A stretch of DNA of 64,000 bases from Pseudomonas lurida (GCF_002563895.1 NZ_PDJB01000001.1:5439501-5503500), one strand, 5' to 3'. Numbered from the stretch's first letter, positions 44,208 through 53,544 are shown. Notes: generated by a model not told the origin, from the sequence alone. Program-made: numbers and translations.

Positions 44208-45073
44208 GCCCAATCCTTGCGATGGCGAATCAAGCCTTCCTGGGTCACCGAGGCCACCAGTTGCCCGGCGCGGTTGTACACGCTGCCACGGGAGAACCCA
44301 CGGGAATTGCCGGCCCACGGGCTGTCCATGGCGTACAGCAGCCAGTCATCGGCACGCAGGTCGGCGTGGAACCACAGCGCGTGGTCGAGGCTGGCGACCT
44401 GCATGTCTTTCTGCCACACGGTCTTGCCATGGGGCAGCAGCGAGGTGGTCAGCAGGCCGAAGTCCGAGGCGTAGGCCAACAGATACTTGTGCAGCGCCGG
44501 CGCGTCGGCCAGGGCGCCATCGGCGCGGAACCACACGTACTTGACCGGGTCGGACGGCTGCGGGTTGAACGGGTCTTTCTCCGTCACCGGGCGCACTTCG
44601 ATGGGCTTGGGGCACAGGAGCTTGTCGCGCATGTGCTCGGGGATCAGGTGCGCACGCTGTTGAGTGAGTTCCAGCTCCGACGGCAGGTTTTCCGGGCCGA
44701 CCACCACGGGCATGGTGGTCTGGTGATCGAAGCCTTGCTCGTCGTACTGGAACGACGTGGTGCAGGTGAAGATCGGATGCCCCTTCTGGATCGCCGTCAC
44801 GCGGCGCGTACTGAAGCTGCCACCATCGCGCACGCGGTCCACCGAGTACACCACCGGCAACTTCGCATCGCCGGGGCGCAGGAAATAACCGTGCAGGGAA
44901 TGCACGTGCCGCGCTTCTTCTACGGTCTGGCTGGCTGCCGACAGTGACTGGCCGAGCACTTGGCCGCCGAACAGTTGGCGAAAACCCAGGTCCTGGCTGC
45001 GGCCGCGAAAGAGGTTTTCCTCGATCGGCTCCAGGGTCAGCAAGTCCACCAGATCTTCCAATACTTGGCTCAT
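44204..45073 (-). CDS. tesB: Acyl-CoA thioesterase II
   Basis: 289 residues in a double hot-dog fold. Conserved parts are FRGRSQDLGFRQLFGGQVLGQSLSAA, HSLHGYFLRPGD, RDGGSFSTRRVTAIQ in the first half and ASLDHALWFHADLRADDWLLY in the second, with the catalytic Asp in SLDHALWFH. It hydrolyses medium and long acyl-CoAs. The ATG at 45073 starts the conserved MSQVLEDLVDLL. It is translationally coupled to the HAD gene downstream. Confidence 0.93.
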   Translation of the reverse strand: MSQVLEDLVDLLTLEPIEENLFRGRSQDLGFRQLFGGQVLGQSLSAASQTVEEARHVHSLHGYFLRPGDAKLPVVYSVDRVRDGGSFSTRRVTAIQKGHPIFTCTTSFQYDEQGFDHQTTMPVVVGPENLPSELELTQQRAHLIPEHMRDKLLCPKPIEVRPVTEKDPFNPQPSDPVKYVWFRADGALADAPALHKYLLAYASDFGLLTTSLLPHGKTVWQKDMQVASLDHALWFHADLRADDWLLYAMDSPWAGNSRGFSRGSVYNRAGQLVASVTQEGLIRHRKDWA

Positions 45074-45111
45074 AGAGCAACTCCTAAAATCTATGGGGCA
45101 TTCCGGGCTGC

Positions 45112-45681
45112 CTATCCATGCAGCGTGTCCAACCATTGGGCGCGGGTGATGCGATACAAAACATGATGGCGCAGCGGGTCATCGGCTGCGACCTTGGGGT
45201 GTTCAAAATCTGCCAGCGGATCGTAATGCATACCGATGGCCTGCATGACTTTTTGTGATGGCAGATTGGCTTGCGTGGTGAAGGCAACAATCTCGTCCAG
45301 GCTCAAGCGATCAAACCCACAGCGCAATGCGGTCCACGCAGCCTCGCTGGCGTAACCCAGGCCCCAGTGTTCGCGAGCCAGGCGCCAGCCGATCTCCACC
45401 GCGGGGGCAAAGTCCGCCTCAAAGCTGACATTCAGCAACCCGGTAAGGCCGATGAATTCGCCGGTGTCCTTGCGTTGCAAGGCCCACAGGCCAAAGCCGT
45501 ATTCGGCGAAGTGGCCGCGAATGCGGCCGATCAACGCGGCGCTTTCCAAGTGGCTCAGCTTGGCTGGGAAATAACGCATCACCTGCGGGTCGGCGCACAT
45601 GCGCGCGAAATCCTGCAAGTCGCCGTCGCGCCATTGGCGCAGCACCAGGCGCGCACTTTCCAATTCCAGTATCGGCTCCAT
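45112..45681 (-). CDS. GNAT-family N-acetyltransferase (RimJ/RimL-like)
   Basis: 189 residues. Opens with the RimJ-type ESARLVLRQWRDGDLQDFARM and contains VEIGWRLAREHWGLGYASEAAWTALRC (acetyl-CoA-binding motif A) plus the later EIVAFTTQANLPSQKVMQAIGM. This is the group that acetylates N-termini or small molecules. GGGAGGGG lies 5-6 bases before the ATG. Upstream of tesB on the same strand; any functional link is unclear. Confidence 0.87.
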   Translation of the reverse strand: MEPILELESARLVLRQWRDGDLQDFARMCADPQVMRYFPAKLSHLESAALIGRIRGHFAEYGFGLWALQRKDTGEFIGLTGLLNVSFEADFAPAVEIGWRLAREHWGLGYASEAAWTALRCGFDRLSLDEIVAFTTQANLPSQKVMQAIGMHYDPLADFEHPKVAADDPLRHHVLYRITRAQWLDTLHG

Positions 45682-45756
45682 GGATCCCCTCCCTTGCCAT
45701 GTGCGTGAGTGTACAGCGCTGTTAAGATCCGTCGCAGGTTCCCGTCAGAAAATCCC

Positions 45757-46677
45757 ATGCCTTTGCCATTGATCTACCACGATGACTACAGCCCAGAGTT
45801 CCCGGCGGACCATCGGTTCCCCATGGACAAGTTCCGCCTGCTGCGCGACCACTTGGTGGACAGCGGCCTGACCCAGGACAGCCAACTGCTGCGCCCGCAG
45901 CTGTGCCCGCCAGAGATTCTCGCCCTGGCCCATGACAAGGGCTATATCGAACGCTACATGGGCGGCGAGCTGTCCCGCGAAGACCAGCGCCGCCTCGGCC
46001 TGCCCTGGAACGAAGCCCTGGCCCGGCGCACAGTGCGGGCGGTTGGCGGTTCGATCCTGGCGGCGGAGCAGGCGCTGGAACACGGCCTGGCCTGCCACCT
46101 GGCGGGCGGCACGCACCACGCCCATTACGATTACCCCGCAGGTTTCTGCATTTTCAATGACCTGGCGGTGATCAGCCATTACCTGCTGGCCAGCGGCCGG
46201 GTGAGTCGGGTGTTGATCTTCGATTGCGACGTGCACCAGGGCGATGGCACTGCGCGCATCCTCCACGACACACCGGACGCCATCACCGTATCGCTGCACT
46301 GCGAAAAGAACTTCCCGGCTCGCAAGGCCCAGAGTGACTGGGACATCCCACTGCCGATGGGCATGGGCGATGCCGACTACCTCAAGGTGGTGGACGACGC
46401 GCTCAACTACCTGTTGCCGCTCTACCAGCCCGACCTGGTGCTGTACGACGCCGGCGTCGACGTGCACAAGGACGACGCCCTCGGCTACCTCAAGCTGACA
46501 GACCAAGGCGTCGCCGCCCGTGATGAAAGCGTGATGCGCCACTGCCTGGGGCGCGACATCCCGGTGATGGGCGTGATCGGTGGTGGCTACAGCAAGGACC
46601 GCCCGGCCCTCGCCCGCCGCCACGGTATCCTGCACCACAGTGCGCAACGGGTATGGACGTCATCAGGTTGTCACTGA
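45757..46677 (+). CDS. Histone-deacetylase-family (HDAC/AcuC-like) hydrolase
   Basis: 306 residues. The arginase-deacetylase zinc site is complete: GGTHHAHYDYPAGFCIFNDLAVI (paired active-site histidines), FDCDVHQGDGTA (metal Asp and His), LYDAGVDVHKDD (metal Asp) and the C-terminal GGGYSKD glycines. Bacterial members deacetylate acetyl-lysine, acetylpolyamines or other amides; here substrate is unknown. The ATG at 45757 starts the conserved PLPLIYHDDYSPEFP. Confidence 0.88.
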   Translation: MPLPLIYHDDYSPEFPADHRFPMDKFRLLRDHLVDSGLTQDSQLLRPQLCPPEILALAHDKGYIERYMGGELSREDQRRLGLPWNEALARRTVRAVGGSILAAEQALEHGLACHLAGGTHHAHYDYPAGFCIFNDLAVISHYLLASGRVSRVLIFDCDVHQGDGTARILHDTPDAITVSLHCEKNFPARKAQSDWDIPLPMGMGDADYLKVVDDALNYLLPLYQPDLVLYDAGVDVHKDDALGYLKLTDQGVAARDESVMRHCLGRDIPVMGVIGGGYSKDRPALARRHGILHHSAQRVWTSSGCH

Positions 46678-46848
46678 ACTATGGGCGTTACCCACAATGC
46701 CTGTGGAACGGCCTGTGGATAACTTGAGCGTAAGCGTCTGAAGCCCCGTAACCGTATAGCCTGCGCGAAGCTGTACGTTTTTTGATCAGGCACGTGCGCC
46801 GTCCTCGGGTAGAATGTGCGGCCTATTCAAGCGACCGTAGCCTTGCCC

Positions 46849-48075
46849 ATGCCCCTGACTCCTCCCCAACACGTCTCCATTATCGGCGGCGGCCCCGCCG
46901 GGCTGATGGCCGCTGAAGTCCTGAGCCTGGCGGGCGTGCGCGTGGATCTGTACGACGGCATGCCGTCAGTGGGGCGTAAATTCCTGCTGGCCGGCGTGGG
47001 CGGTATGAACATCACCCACTCCGAGGCTTACCCGGCATTCCTGTCGCGCTACGCCGAACGCGCGCCGCACATGGCGCCATTGCTGCGGGCGTTTGGTGCC
47101 GACGCGTTGTGCGAATGGATTCACGGCTTGGGTATCGAGACGTTTATCGGCACCTCCGGCCGGGTGTTTCCGACGGACATGAAAGCCGCGCCGCTGCTGC
47201 GCGCCTGGCTCAAGCGCCTGCGTGACCAGGGCGTGGTTATCCACACCCGTCATCGTTGGCTGGGCTGGAATGCCGAGGGCGATTTACTTATCCACAGCCC
47301 CGACGGCGAAAAAACTGTCCACAGCGATGCCGTGCTGCTGGCCCTTGGTGGCGGCAGCTGGTCGCGCTTGGGTTCCGACGGTGCCTGGCTCAAATTGCTG
47401 GAAGACCGGGGCGTGCCCTACGCCCCGCTGCAGCCGAGCAACTGTGGCTTCGAAGTGTCGGCCTGGAGCGAATTGATGGTCAGTAAATTCGCTGGCGCGC
47501 CGTTGAAAAACGTCGCCATCGGGCTGGGGGATGACAAGCCTCGCCTGGGCGAATGCGTGGTCACCGCCATGGGGATCGAGGGCAGCCTGATCTACGCGCT
47601 GTCGGCGCCGATTCGGGAAGCGATCAACCACCATGGTTCGGCAACCGTGCATATCGACCTGCTGCCGAGCAAGCCGCTGGACAAGGTCCAGGCTGCGCTG
47701 GCCAAACCGCGTGGCTCACGCTCGATGAGCAAGCATCTGCACAGCCAGCTGGGGTTGGACGGGGTGAAAGCCGCGCTGCTGCGTGAATTGGCACCGGCAG
47801 AGCACTTCAATGATCCAGCGCAGTTGGCGGTGGATATCAAGGCGCTGCCATTGACCCTGGTGAAGACACGGCCGATGGATGAGGCGATCAGCACGGCGGG
47901 TGGCGTGCCATTCGAGGCGTTGGATGAGCGCTTGATGCTCAAGCAATTGCCGGGAGTGTTTTGTGCGGGGGAAATGCTGGACTGGGAAGCGCCGACGGGG
48001 GGCTACCTGCTAACCGGGTGCTTTGCCAGCGGACGGGCTGCCGGGCGCGGCCTGTTGGAGTGGCTTGGCCGCTGA
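46849..48075 (+). CDS. YhiN/HI0933-family flavoprotein (BaiN-like)
   Basis: 408 residues. FAD-binding Rossmann motif SIIGGGPAGLMAAEVLS at the N-terminus, the family's VGRKFLLAGVGGMNITHSE near residue 45, LALGGGSWSRLGSDGAWL near 167 and AISTAGGVPFEALD before the C-terminal AGEMLDWEAPTGGYLLTGCFASG. It fits the TIGR03862 subgroup common in pseudomonads. The redox substrate is unknown. The upstream 170 bp and the first 480 bp of the gene hold an unusual set of DnaA-box matches. Confidence 0.87.
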   Translation: MPLTPPQHVSIIGGGPAGLMAAEVLSLAGVRVDLYDGMPSVGRKFLLAGVGGMNITHSEAYPAFLSRYAERAPHMAPLLRAFGADALCEWIHGLGIETFIGTSGRVFPTDMKAAPLLRAWLKRLRDQGVVIHTRHRWLGWNAEGDLLIHSPDGEKTVHSDAVLLALGGGSWSRLGSDGAWLKLLEDRGVPYAPLQPSNCGFEVSAWSELMVSKFAGAPLKNVAIGLGDDKPRLGECVVTAMGIEGSLIYALSAPIREAINHHGSATVHIDLLPSKPLDKVQAALAKPRGSRSMSKHLHSQLGLDGVKAALLRELAPAEHFNDPAQLAVDIKALPLTLVKTRPMDEAISTAGGVPFEALDERLMLKQLPGVFCAGEMLDWEAPTGGYLLTGCFASGRAAGRGLLEWLGR

Positions 48076-48093
48076 GTCTTGCGCTGGATTCAA

Positions 48094-48188
48094 AGCCGCA
48101 TTCGCGAGCAAGCCCGCTCCCACATTCAATCGAGTTCCAACGTTGGAATACAGTCAAATGAGGGAGCGGGCTTGCTCGCGAAGAGGCC
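48094..48188. repeat. REP element pair (inverted)
   Basis: GCCGCATTCGCGAGCAAGCC ... GCTCCCACATT facing GGGAGCGGGCTTGCTCGCGA, between two convergent genes; a GTTCCAACGTTGGAAT palindrome lies at its centre. Confidence 0.88.
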
Positions 48189-48206
48189 ATCAACAGCGCC
48201 GAAGAA

Positions 48207-49541
48207 TTACTTCTTCTTGCGCGGCCCGGTATTGAACACCGGCACCTTGCGCACCGGTTTGATCGACGGCTCCGCCGGCGCCACGTCCCCGCTGTCCACC
48301 CACTTGCCGAGGTTGCGCTTACCGCCACCGCCCGACGCTTTTGGCTTCTTCGGCTTTTTCGGCTTCTTCACCACCTGCCCGCTGGCATCGGTGTCTGGCA
48401 CGCGGTGTTCCGGTTCGAAGTCTGGTTCCGTCTTGCGGGTCAAGGTCTGACGCGTGAGCATCTCGATGGCCGACAGCATGTTCACTTCATCGGCACACAC
48501 CAGGGAAATCGCCTCACCGGTGTTGCCCGCACGCCCGGTACGGCCGATACGGTGGATGTAGTCCTCGGCCACGATCGGCAAATCGAAGTTGACCACCAGC
48601 GGCAGGTCTTCGATGTCCAGGCCACGGGCTGCCACGTCGGTGGCCACCAGGATCTGCACGTCACTGGATTTGAAGCGGTCCAGCGCACGTTGGCGGGTCG
48701 CCTGGGGCTTGTCGCCATGGATGCCGTCGGCATTGATGCCCAGGCCCTGCAACTTATCCACCAGCGCATCCACGCCGTTACGGGTCTTGGCGAACACCAG
48801 CACCTGCTTCCAGCGCCCTTTGCGCATCAGGTGCACAAACAGCTCCGGCTTGCGTTTCTTGTCCACCGGCACCACCCATTGCTTCACGGTGTTGGCGGCG
48901 ACGTTGCGCGGGCTGACTTCAATGCTCAGCGGGTCGTTGAGCATCTGCCCGGCCAGCAGGCGGATGTCATCGGAGAACGTCGCGGAAAACAGCAGCGTCT
49001 GGCGCTTTTTCGGCAGCATCCGATAAATGTTGGCAAGCTCTTCGGAAAAGCCCAGGTCGAGCATGCGGTCGGCTTCGTCGAGCACCAGGGTTTGCAACTG
49101 GTTGAGTTTCAGTGCGTTCTGGCGAAACAGGTCGATCAGGCGGCCAGGCGTGGCGACCAGAATGTCGACGCCCTTGCGCAGCTTCATCATCTGCGGGTTG
49201 ATGCTTACGCCGCCGTACACCGCATACGTGGTGAGAGGCAGGTGTTGGGCGTACTCGGCAACGCTGGCGTGAACCTGCTCGGCCAGTTCGCGGGTCGGGC
49301 ACAGGATCAGCGCGCGCGCCGAGTTGGCGGCGACTTTCGGCCCTTCCATCGTCAGCAGTTGCAGGAGCGGCAAGGCGAAACCGGCAGTCTTGCCGGTGCC
49401 GGTCTGGGCCGCGGCCATCAGGTCGCGACCGGCCAGCACCGCCGGAATGGCTTGCGCCTGCACCGGCGTTGGGGTCTGGTAGCCAAGCGTCTCAAGGGCG
49501 CGCAGCAAGGGTTCGATCAGGCCAAGGGTGGCGAAAGTCAT
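48207..49541 (-). CDS. rhlE: ATP-dependent RNA helicase RhlE
   Basis: 444 residues. All DEAD-box motifs are visible: Q motif GYQTPTPVQAQAIP, motif I AAQTGTGKTA, Ia PTRELAEQV, DEAD in LVLDEADRMLD, SAT in FSATFS, and motif VI HRIGRTGRAG. The C-terminus is a basic low-complexity tail (KKPKKPKKPKASGGGGKRNLGKW) that likely binds RNA. RhlE helps ribosome assembly and RNA decay. It is convergent with yhiN across a REP pair. Confidence 0.93.
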   Translation of the reverse strand: MTFATLGLIEPLLRALETLGYQTPTPVQAQAIPAVLAGRDLMAAAQTGTGKTAGFALPLLQLLTMEGPKVAANSARALILCPTRELAEQVHASVAEYAQHLPLTTYAVYGGVSINPQMMKLRKGVDILVATPGRLIDLFRQNALKLNQLQTLVLDEADRMLDLGFSEELANIYRMLPKKRQTLLFSATFSDDIRLLAGQMLNDPLSIEVSPRNVAANTVKQWVVPVDKKRKPELFVHLMRKGRWKQVLVFAKTRNGVDALVDKLQGLGINADGIHGDKPQATRQRALDRFKSSDVQILVATDVAARGLDIEDLPLVVNFDLPIVAEDYIHRIGRTGRAGNTGEAISLVCADEVNMLSAIEMLTRQTLTRKTEPDFEPEHRVPDTDASGQVVKKPKKPKKPKASGGGGKRNLGKWVDSGDVAPAEPSIKPVRKVPVFNTGPRKKK

Positions 49542-49589
49542 GTGTTTACCGTAGGAAAAATTCAGCGCAAGGGCGTAATGCGCCGCAGT

Positions 49590-50486
49590 TTACCTTATTT
49601 CCGGCTTGGGCTTTCGCCACTGGGGCAGGCTGATCAACAGCACCGCGCTGATGATCACCAGCATGGCCAACGCCTCTTCCAGGCCGATGGTCTCGCCGAC
49701 AAACACAATCCCCAGCAATACCGCCACCGCCGGGTTGACGTAGGCATAGCTGGTCGCTGCCGCCGGGCGCACGTGCTTGAGCAGGTACATATAGGCGTTG
49801 AAGGCGATGATCGAGCCGAACACGATCAGGTAGCCCAGGGCCAGCCATCCTTCCACTGGCGGCATCGCCTGCAGGCGCTCACCGGACAGCGCGCTGACGA
49901 TCAGCAGCGCAACACCGGCTACCAGCATTTCCGCAGCACTGGCCATGGCGCCCTGAGGCAGTGGCAGTTGTCGACTCCAGACTGAACCGAACGCCCAGGA
50001 TGCTGCCGCCAGTAACAGCAAAACAGCGCCCATCGGACTCGACTGCAAGGTATTGCCCATGTTGAGCATGGCAATGCCGACGATCCCCAGGATCACCCCG
50101 GCCCATTCCAGTCGGGTATTGCGCGCGCCCCAGAAATACCCACACAGCAAGGTGAACAGCGGCACGGTCGCCACCGCCAGCGCAGCGACGCCGGACGACA
50201 CCCCCATGTGCTCCGCCACGCTGACGCCGCCGTTTCCGACGGTGAGCAGCAAAATGCCGATCATCCCGGCGGCCTTCCATTGCGCCCACGTCGGCGCCGG
50301 CACCCCGCGCCATCTGAGGAACCCATACATCAACGCACCCGCCGTGCAAAACCGAATCCCGGCCAGCAATAACGGCGGCCAGTACTCCACCCCAATGCGG
50401 ATCACCAGGTAGGTAGACCCCCAAATCACATACAGCGCAAAGAAGGCAGCGATCAGCGGTAAGGGAAAGCGACGTGGGCCAGGCAT
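49590..50486 (-). CDS. yedA: EamA-family exporter YedA
   Basis: 298 residues, ten TM helices in two EamA repeats. The N-terminal FALYVIWGSTYLVIRIGVEYWPPLLLAGIRF and the second repeat's GSIIAFNAYMYLLKHVRPAAATSYAYVNPAVAVLLG are the YedA/RhtA-type signatures. It exports an unknown metabolite or amino acid. It is divergent from the Lrp-type regulator at 50647, an arrangement often seen for LysE/DMT exporters controlled by their neighbour. Confidence 0.87.
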   Translation of the reverse strand: MPGPRRFPLPLIAAFFALYVIWGSTYLVIRIGVEYWPPLLLAGIRFCTAGALMYGFLRWRGVPAPTWAQWKAAGMIGILLLTVGNGGVSVAEHMGVSSGVAALAVATVPLFTLLCGYFWGARNTRLEWAGVILGIVGIAMLNMGNTLQSSPMGAVLLLLAAASWAFGSVWSRQLPLPQGAMASAAEMLVAGVALLIVSALSGERLQAMPPVEGWLALGYLIVFGSIIAFNAYMYLLKHVRPAAATSYAYVNPAVAVLLGIVFVGETIGLEEALAMLVIISAVLLISLPQWRKPKPEIR

Positions 50487-50646
50487 TGGGTAGCTCTGCG
50501 GCAGAAGATAGGAGCTTTATTCTAAAAAGACAGGTCGTTAAACATAAGTTACAAAACCTGTTTAAAACGCCGTTACACTTTTCAAAGCATGGTTGTGAAG
50601 GCTATAAACCGTGCTTTCGAAAGCCACGCGTCACCGGAGCCTTATC

Positions 50647-51108
50647 ATGGACAAATACGACCGCATGCTCCTCAGCGCCCTGCTGGAAGACGGCCGCGCG
50701 TCCTACGCGCAACTCGCCCGCAAGGTAAACCTCTCCGCCCCCGCGGTCGCTGAGCGAGTGGCCAAGCTCGAGGCCAGTGGCGTGATCACGGGTTATCAGG
50801 CCAAGGTGGACCTGTCCAAAGTCGGCTTGCCGATTCAATGCGTGATGGAGTTGCGGCTGACGAACCATGGCAGCCAAAAGACCTACGACGCCCTGGCGCA
50901 AATCCCTGAGCTGACCGAGTGTCATCGGGTAACGGGTGATCCGTGCGTGATCATGCAAGCGGCAGTGGGCACCATGCCAGAGCTGGAAAACCTGATTAAT
51001 CGGGTGGCGAAGTTCGGGTTCAGCAAGACCTCGATCATTTTGTCGAGCGCGATAGAGCGGCGGGTGCCGTTGGGGCAGTTGGAGGGTAATGGGAAAAATT
51101 GTGGTTGA
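50647..51108 (+). CDS. Lrp/AsnC-family regulator, likely controlling yedA
   Basis: 153 residues: N-terminal winged HTH (DKYDRMLLSALLEDGRASYAQLARKVNLSAPAVAERV) and C-terminal RAM domain (VMELRLTNHG...CHRVTGDPCVIMQAAV). The ATG at 50647 follows GGAG and begins the conserved DKYDRML; the twelve upstream codons are probably untranslated. Being divergent from yedA it most likely senses an amino acid and switches the exporter on. Confidence 0.88.
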   Translation: MDKYDRMLLSALLEDGRASYAQLARKVNLSAPAVAERVAKLEASGVITGYQAKVDLSKVGLPIQCVMELRLTNHGSQKTYDALAQIPELTECHRVTGDPCVIMQAAVGTMPELENLINRVAKFGFSKTSIILSSAIERRVPLGQLEGNGKNCG

Positions 51109-51110
51109 AC

Positions 51111-51341
51111 CGCCGCCATCGCGGGCAAGCCCGGCTCCCACATTTGAAATGCATTCCAACTGTAGGAGCCGGCCTGCGATGACGTCCGTTGCATCAAGTC
51201 GTGGATCAGGCGCTGGACTGCACACAGTCTCGATGAACGACACTTAACCCCTGTGGGAGCGGGCTTGCTCGTGAAGGCGATGTGTCAGTCAATATATCCG
51301 GCGACTGATCCACCGCTTTCGCGAGCAAGCCCGCTCCCACA
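51111..51341. repeat. Cluster of REP elements (two pairs)
   Basis: First pair at 51111-51180 (one arm decayed: GTAGGAGCCGGCCTGCGATG) and second, well-preserved pair at 51252-51341 (TGTGGGAGCGGGCTTGCTCG with its inverse). This fills the 268-bp gap between the convergent Lrp gene and exonuclease; no gene seen. Confidence 0.85.
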
Positions 51342-51376
51342 TTTGAATCTTCTGTGTTCTTGGCGTTGTGGTGGGG

Positions 51377-51988
51377 TTAGAACCCGCGATGCTTCTTCAG
51401 ATGCTCGTTGATCTTCGCCGCAGGCACTTTCTGCAAGGTGCACAGCAGGTCGTGGGACAGTTCACGCAAGCCATGGGTGCCGCGCAGTTCCCGGGCCAGA
51501 TGGGCCGTGAGATTGGCCGCCATTTCCGCATCGGCCATCGCCCGGTGAGCCTTGCCGGTATGGGGCAGTTGGGCGTAGCTGTTGAGGGTGCCGAGCTTGT
51601 GGTTGGGCGCAGCGGGCATCAGGCGACGGGCCAGCAGCAGGGAACAGGCGAACTTCTGCAGGCGGGTACGGCGAATCAAACCCAGTTCAAAGTCCCAGAA
51701 CTTCTGGTCGAACGCGGCGTTGTGCGCCATTAGCGGTGTGGTGCCGACAAATTCATGCACCTCGTTCATCACCCGCTCGGCCGGCGGCGCGCTGCGCAGC
51801 ATGGCGTTGCTGATACCCGTGAGTTGCTCGATAAAACCCGGCACGCGCACGCCGGCATTCATCAGGCTCTGGTAGCGATCCACGATCTGCCCGCGCTCGA
51901 GGATGACCACCGCGATTTCCGTGGCCCGGCAGTGGCTGCTCGGGGTGATGCCGGTGGTTTCAAAGTCGATGACCGCTATACGTTCCAA
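51377..51988 (-). CDS. DnaQ-like 3'-5' exonuclease
   Basis: 203 residues, DEDDh family. Motif I IAVIDFETTG (Asp, Glu), motif II MAHNAAFDQKFW, and motif III HRAMADAEMA (His and Asp) are all intact, so it should be active. There is no polymerase-binding extension, so it is probably not the Pol III epsilon subunit but a stand-alone proofreading or RNA-trimming nuclease. The start appears to be TTG at 51988 with GGAG 11 bases upstream; no in-frame ATG precedes the conserved IAVIDFE. Confidence 0.87.
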   Translation of the reverse strand: MERIAVIDFETTGITPSSHCRATEIAVVILERGQIVDRYQSLMNAGVRVPGFIEQLTGISNAMLRSAPPAERVMNEVHEFVGTTPLMAHNAAFDQKFWDFELGLIRRTRLQKFACSLLLARRLMPAAPNHKLGTLNSYAQLPHTGKAHRAMADAEMAANLTAHLARELRGTHGLRELSHDLLCTLQKVPAAKINEHLKKHRGF

Positions 51989-52031
51989 ACCTGTTCCAAC
52001 TCCGTCTAACTGTTTATTAAGCCACAGCGCT

Positions 52032-52508
52032 CTATTTGAGCAGCAACGCGCCTTCGATCGGCACGTAGCGGCTGGCGGCGCGTATCAGCGAGTTGGCCGT
52101 CAGCCCCGGTACGCCATAGGCCACGGCTTCGACGCCATGCTTGTGGATGATGCGGTCGAGCAGCATGTCGAAATCACCGTCGCCGGAGGCCAGCACGATT
52201 TCGTCGACGTGGTCGGCGGCGTCCATGATGTCGATGGTGATGCCCACGTCCCAGTCGCCCTTGGCCGAGCCGTCGCTGCGCTGGATGTAGGGCTTGAGTT
52301 TTACCGTGAAACCCAGGTTGCGCAGGATCTGCTGGAATTGCTGCTGCTTGCTGTCACCACGGTCGATGGCATAGGCGTACGCCTCGACGATCTGCCCGCG
52401 CGAGCTGATATCAGCCCACAGGGCGGCATAGTTGAAGTGGCAGCCATACGCCTGGCGCACGGTGTAGTAGAGGTTTTGAACATCGGCGAACACTGCAATT
52501 TTCTTCAC
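52032..52508 (-). CDS. NYN-domain (LabA-like PIN) protein
   Basis: 158 residues. It starts KKIAVFADVQNLYYTVRQAYG, the NYN-domain signature with the first catalytic Asp, and continues with LASGDGDFDMLLDRIIHKHGVEAVAYG, which holds the conserved GDGDF acidic motif. These proteins share the PIN nuclease fold and are thought to act on RNA. Start codon is GTG with GGGGAA 6 bases upstream. It lies 43 bp upstream of the exonuclease gene on the same strand, a plausible nucleic-acid processing pair. Confidence 0.87.
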   Translation of the reverse strand: MKKIAVFADVQNLYYTVRQAYGCHFNYAALWADISSRGQIVEAYAYAIDRGDSKQQQFQQILRNLGFTVKLKPYIQRSDGSAKGDWDVGITIDIMDAADHVDEIVLASGDGDFDMLLDRIIHKHGVEAVAYGVPGLTANSLIRAASRYVPIEGALLLK

Positions 52509-52636
52509 CGCACTTCCCCATGACTGCCGCTTGGACCCCAGACGCGAAGGTCCGCAAAGACGCCAGTATGCCAGCCGAGGGAATGTTTCCGGGAAAAATC
52601 AGACCGGGGCGACAAAGCGCCCCGGTTGAACAGGGC

Positions 52637-53377
52637 TCAGACGAAGGAGTCGTCGTCGCCGAAGGAAGAGGAATCGTCGGAGTAGTCGTTGTCGGCAAAG
52701 CCGTCAGAGGCATTGTCATTGCCCCAATTGTCATTGCCGGCAAACTTCTGGTCGTCGTTGCCCCAGTTGCCGTTGTCACTGGCCGGTGCAGGCTCTTCAC
52801 GGATGATTTCTTCCACCACTTGCGGCTGTTGCGAGTTGTGGTTGAACAGGCTGCTGATACCCTCGGCCAGCAGTACACCGCCGGCCACGCCGGCAGCGGT
52901 TTTCATTGCCCCGCCGAGGAATCCGCTGCCAACCGGAGCGGCTGGAGCCGGTTGTTGATAATTCTGCTGCGGCGCAGGTTGACTGAACGCCGGCCGCGCC
53001 GGTTCGCGCCAGCCACCACCGGAAGACGCCGGAGCGCTTTGAGCGGGTTGCGGGTCACGGGAACCGCCACCGCCGAAGATGCTCGACAGGAAACCACCGC
53101 TGCTCGCCGGGGCAGGTTGCGCGGACTTGGCCCGTTGCAGCTCTTCCTGCAACTGCTGGATCTGTTGCGCCTGCTGCTTGTTCTGCGCGTCGAGACTCTT
53201 GAGCGCGTGCTCCTGAACCAGGATCGACTGGGTCATGTAGTACCCGGCCGCTGGCTGGCGAGTCATGTGTTCCTTGATCCGCGCCTCGGCCTGGGCATCG
53301 CGCGGGGCTGAGTCCGTTTCGGCTTGTTGCAACCGTGAAAACAGTCCATCGATCAGGCTTTGCTCTTCGCTGTTCAT
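52637..53377 (-). CDS. DUF2076 domain protein
   Basis: 246 residues. N-terminal helical part (MNSEEQSLIDGLFSRLQQAE) with a coiled coil (residues about 55-90, KQQAQQIQQLQEELQRAKS). A low-complexity Pro/Ala/Ser/Gln-rich middle follows with an SIFGGGGSRDP segment, then a glycine-rich hydrophobic stretch (GSGFLGGAMKTAAGVAGGVLLAEGI), and a very acidic Asn/Asp-rich tail ending DDSSSFGDDDSFV. No signal peptide. This layout is the DUF2076 family, function unknown. Confidence 0.85.
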   Translation of the reverse strand: MNSEEQSLIDGLFSRLQQAETDSAPRDAQAEARIKEHMTRQPAAGYYMTQSILVQEHALKSLDAQNKQQAQQIQQLQEELQRAKSAQPAPASSGGFLSSIFGGGGSRDPQPAQSAPASSGGGWREPARPAFSQPAPQQNYQQPAPAAPVGSGFLGGAMKTAAGVAGGVLLAEGISSLFNHNSQQPQVVEEIIREEPAPASDNGNWGNDDQKFAGNDNWGNDNASDGFADNDYSDDSSSFGDDDSFV

Positions 53378-53544
53378 GGCGACCTCGTTAGATTGCCGGT
53401 AGAAATCGTGATCTCGCCTGTGATCAGGCGCGTTTCCAGTTATGGGGGTGTTACGAGTTGTTTCAATGGTCTTTACTCAAGGTTTACGTTTGCTTACCGC
53501 CCGTGATGATCGGTTAAAGTGTTGCCCTTGCTTTCAGGCCTGCG

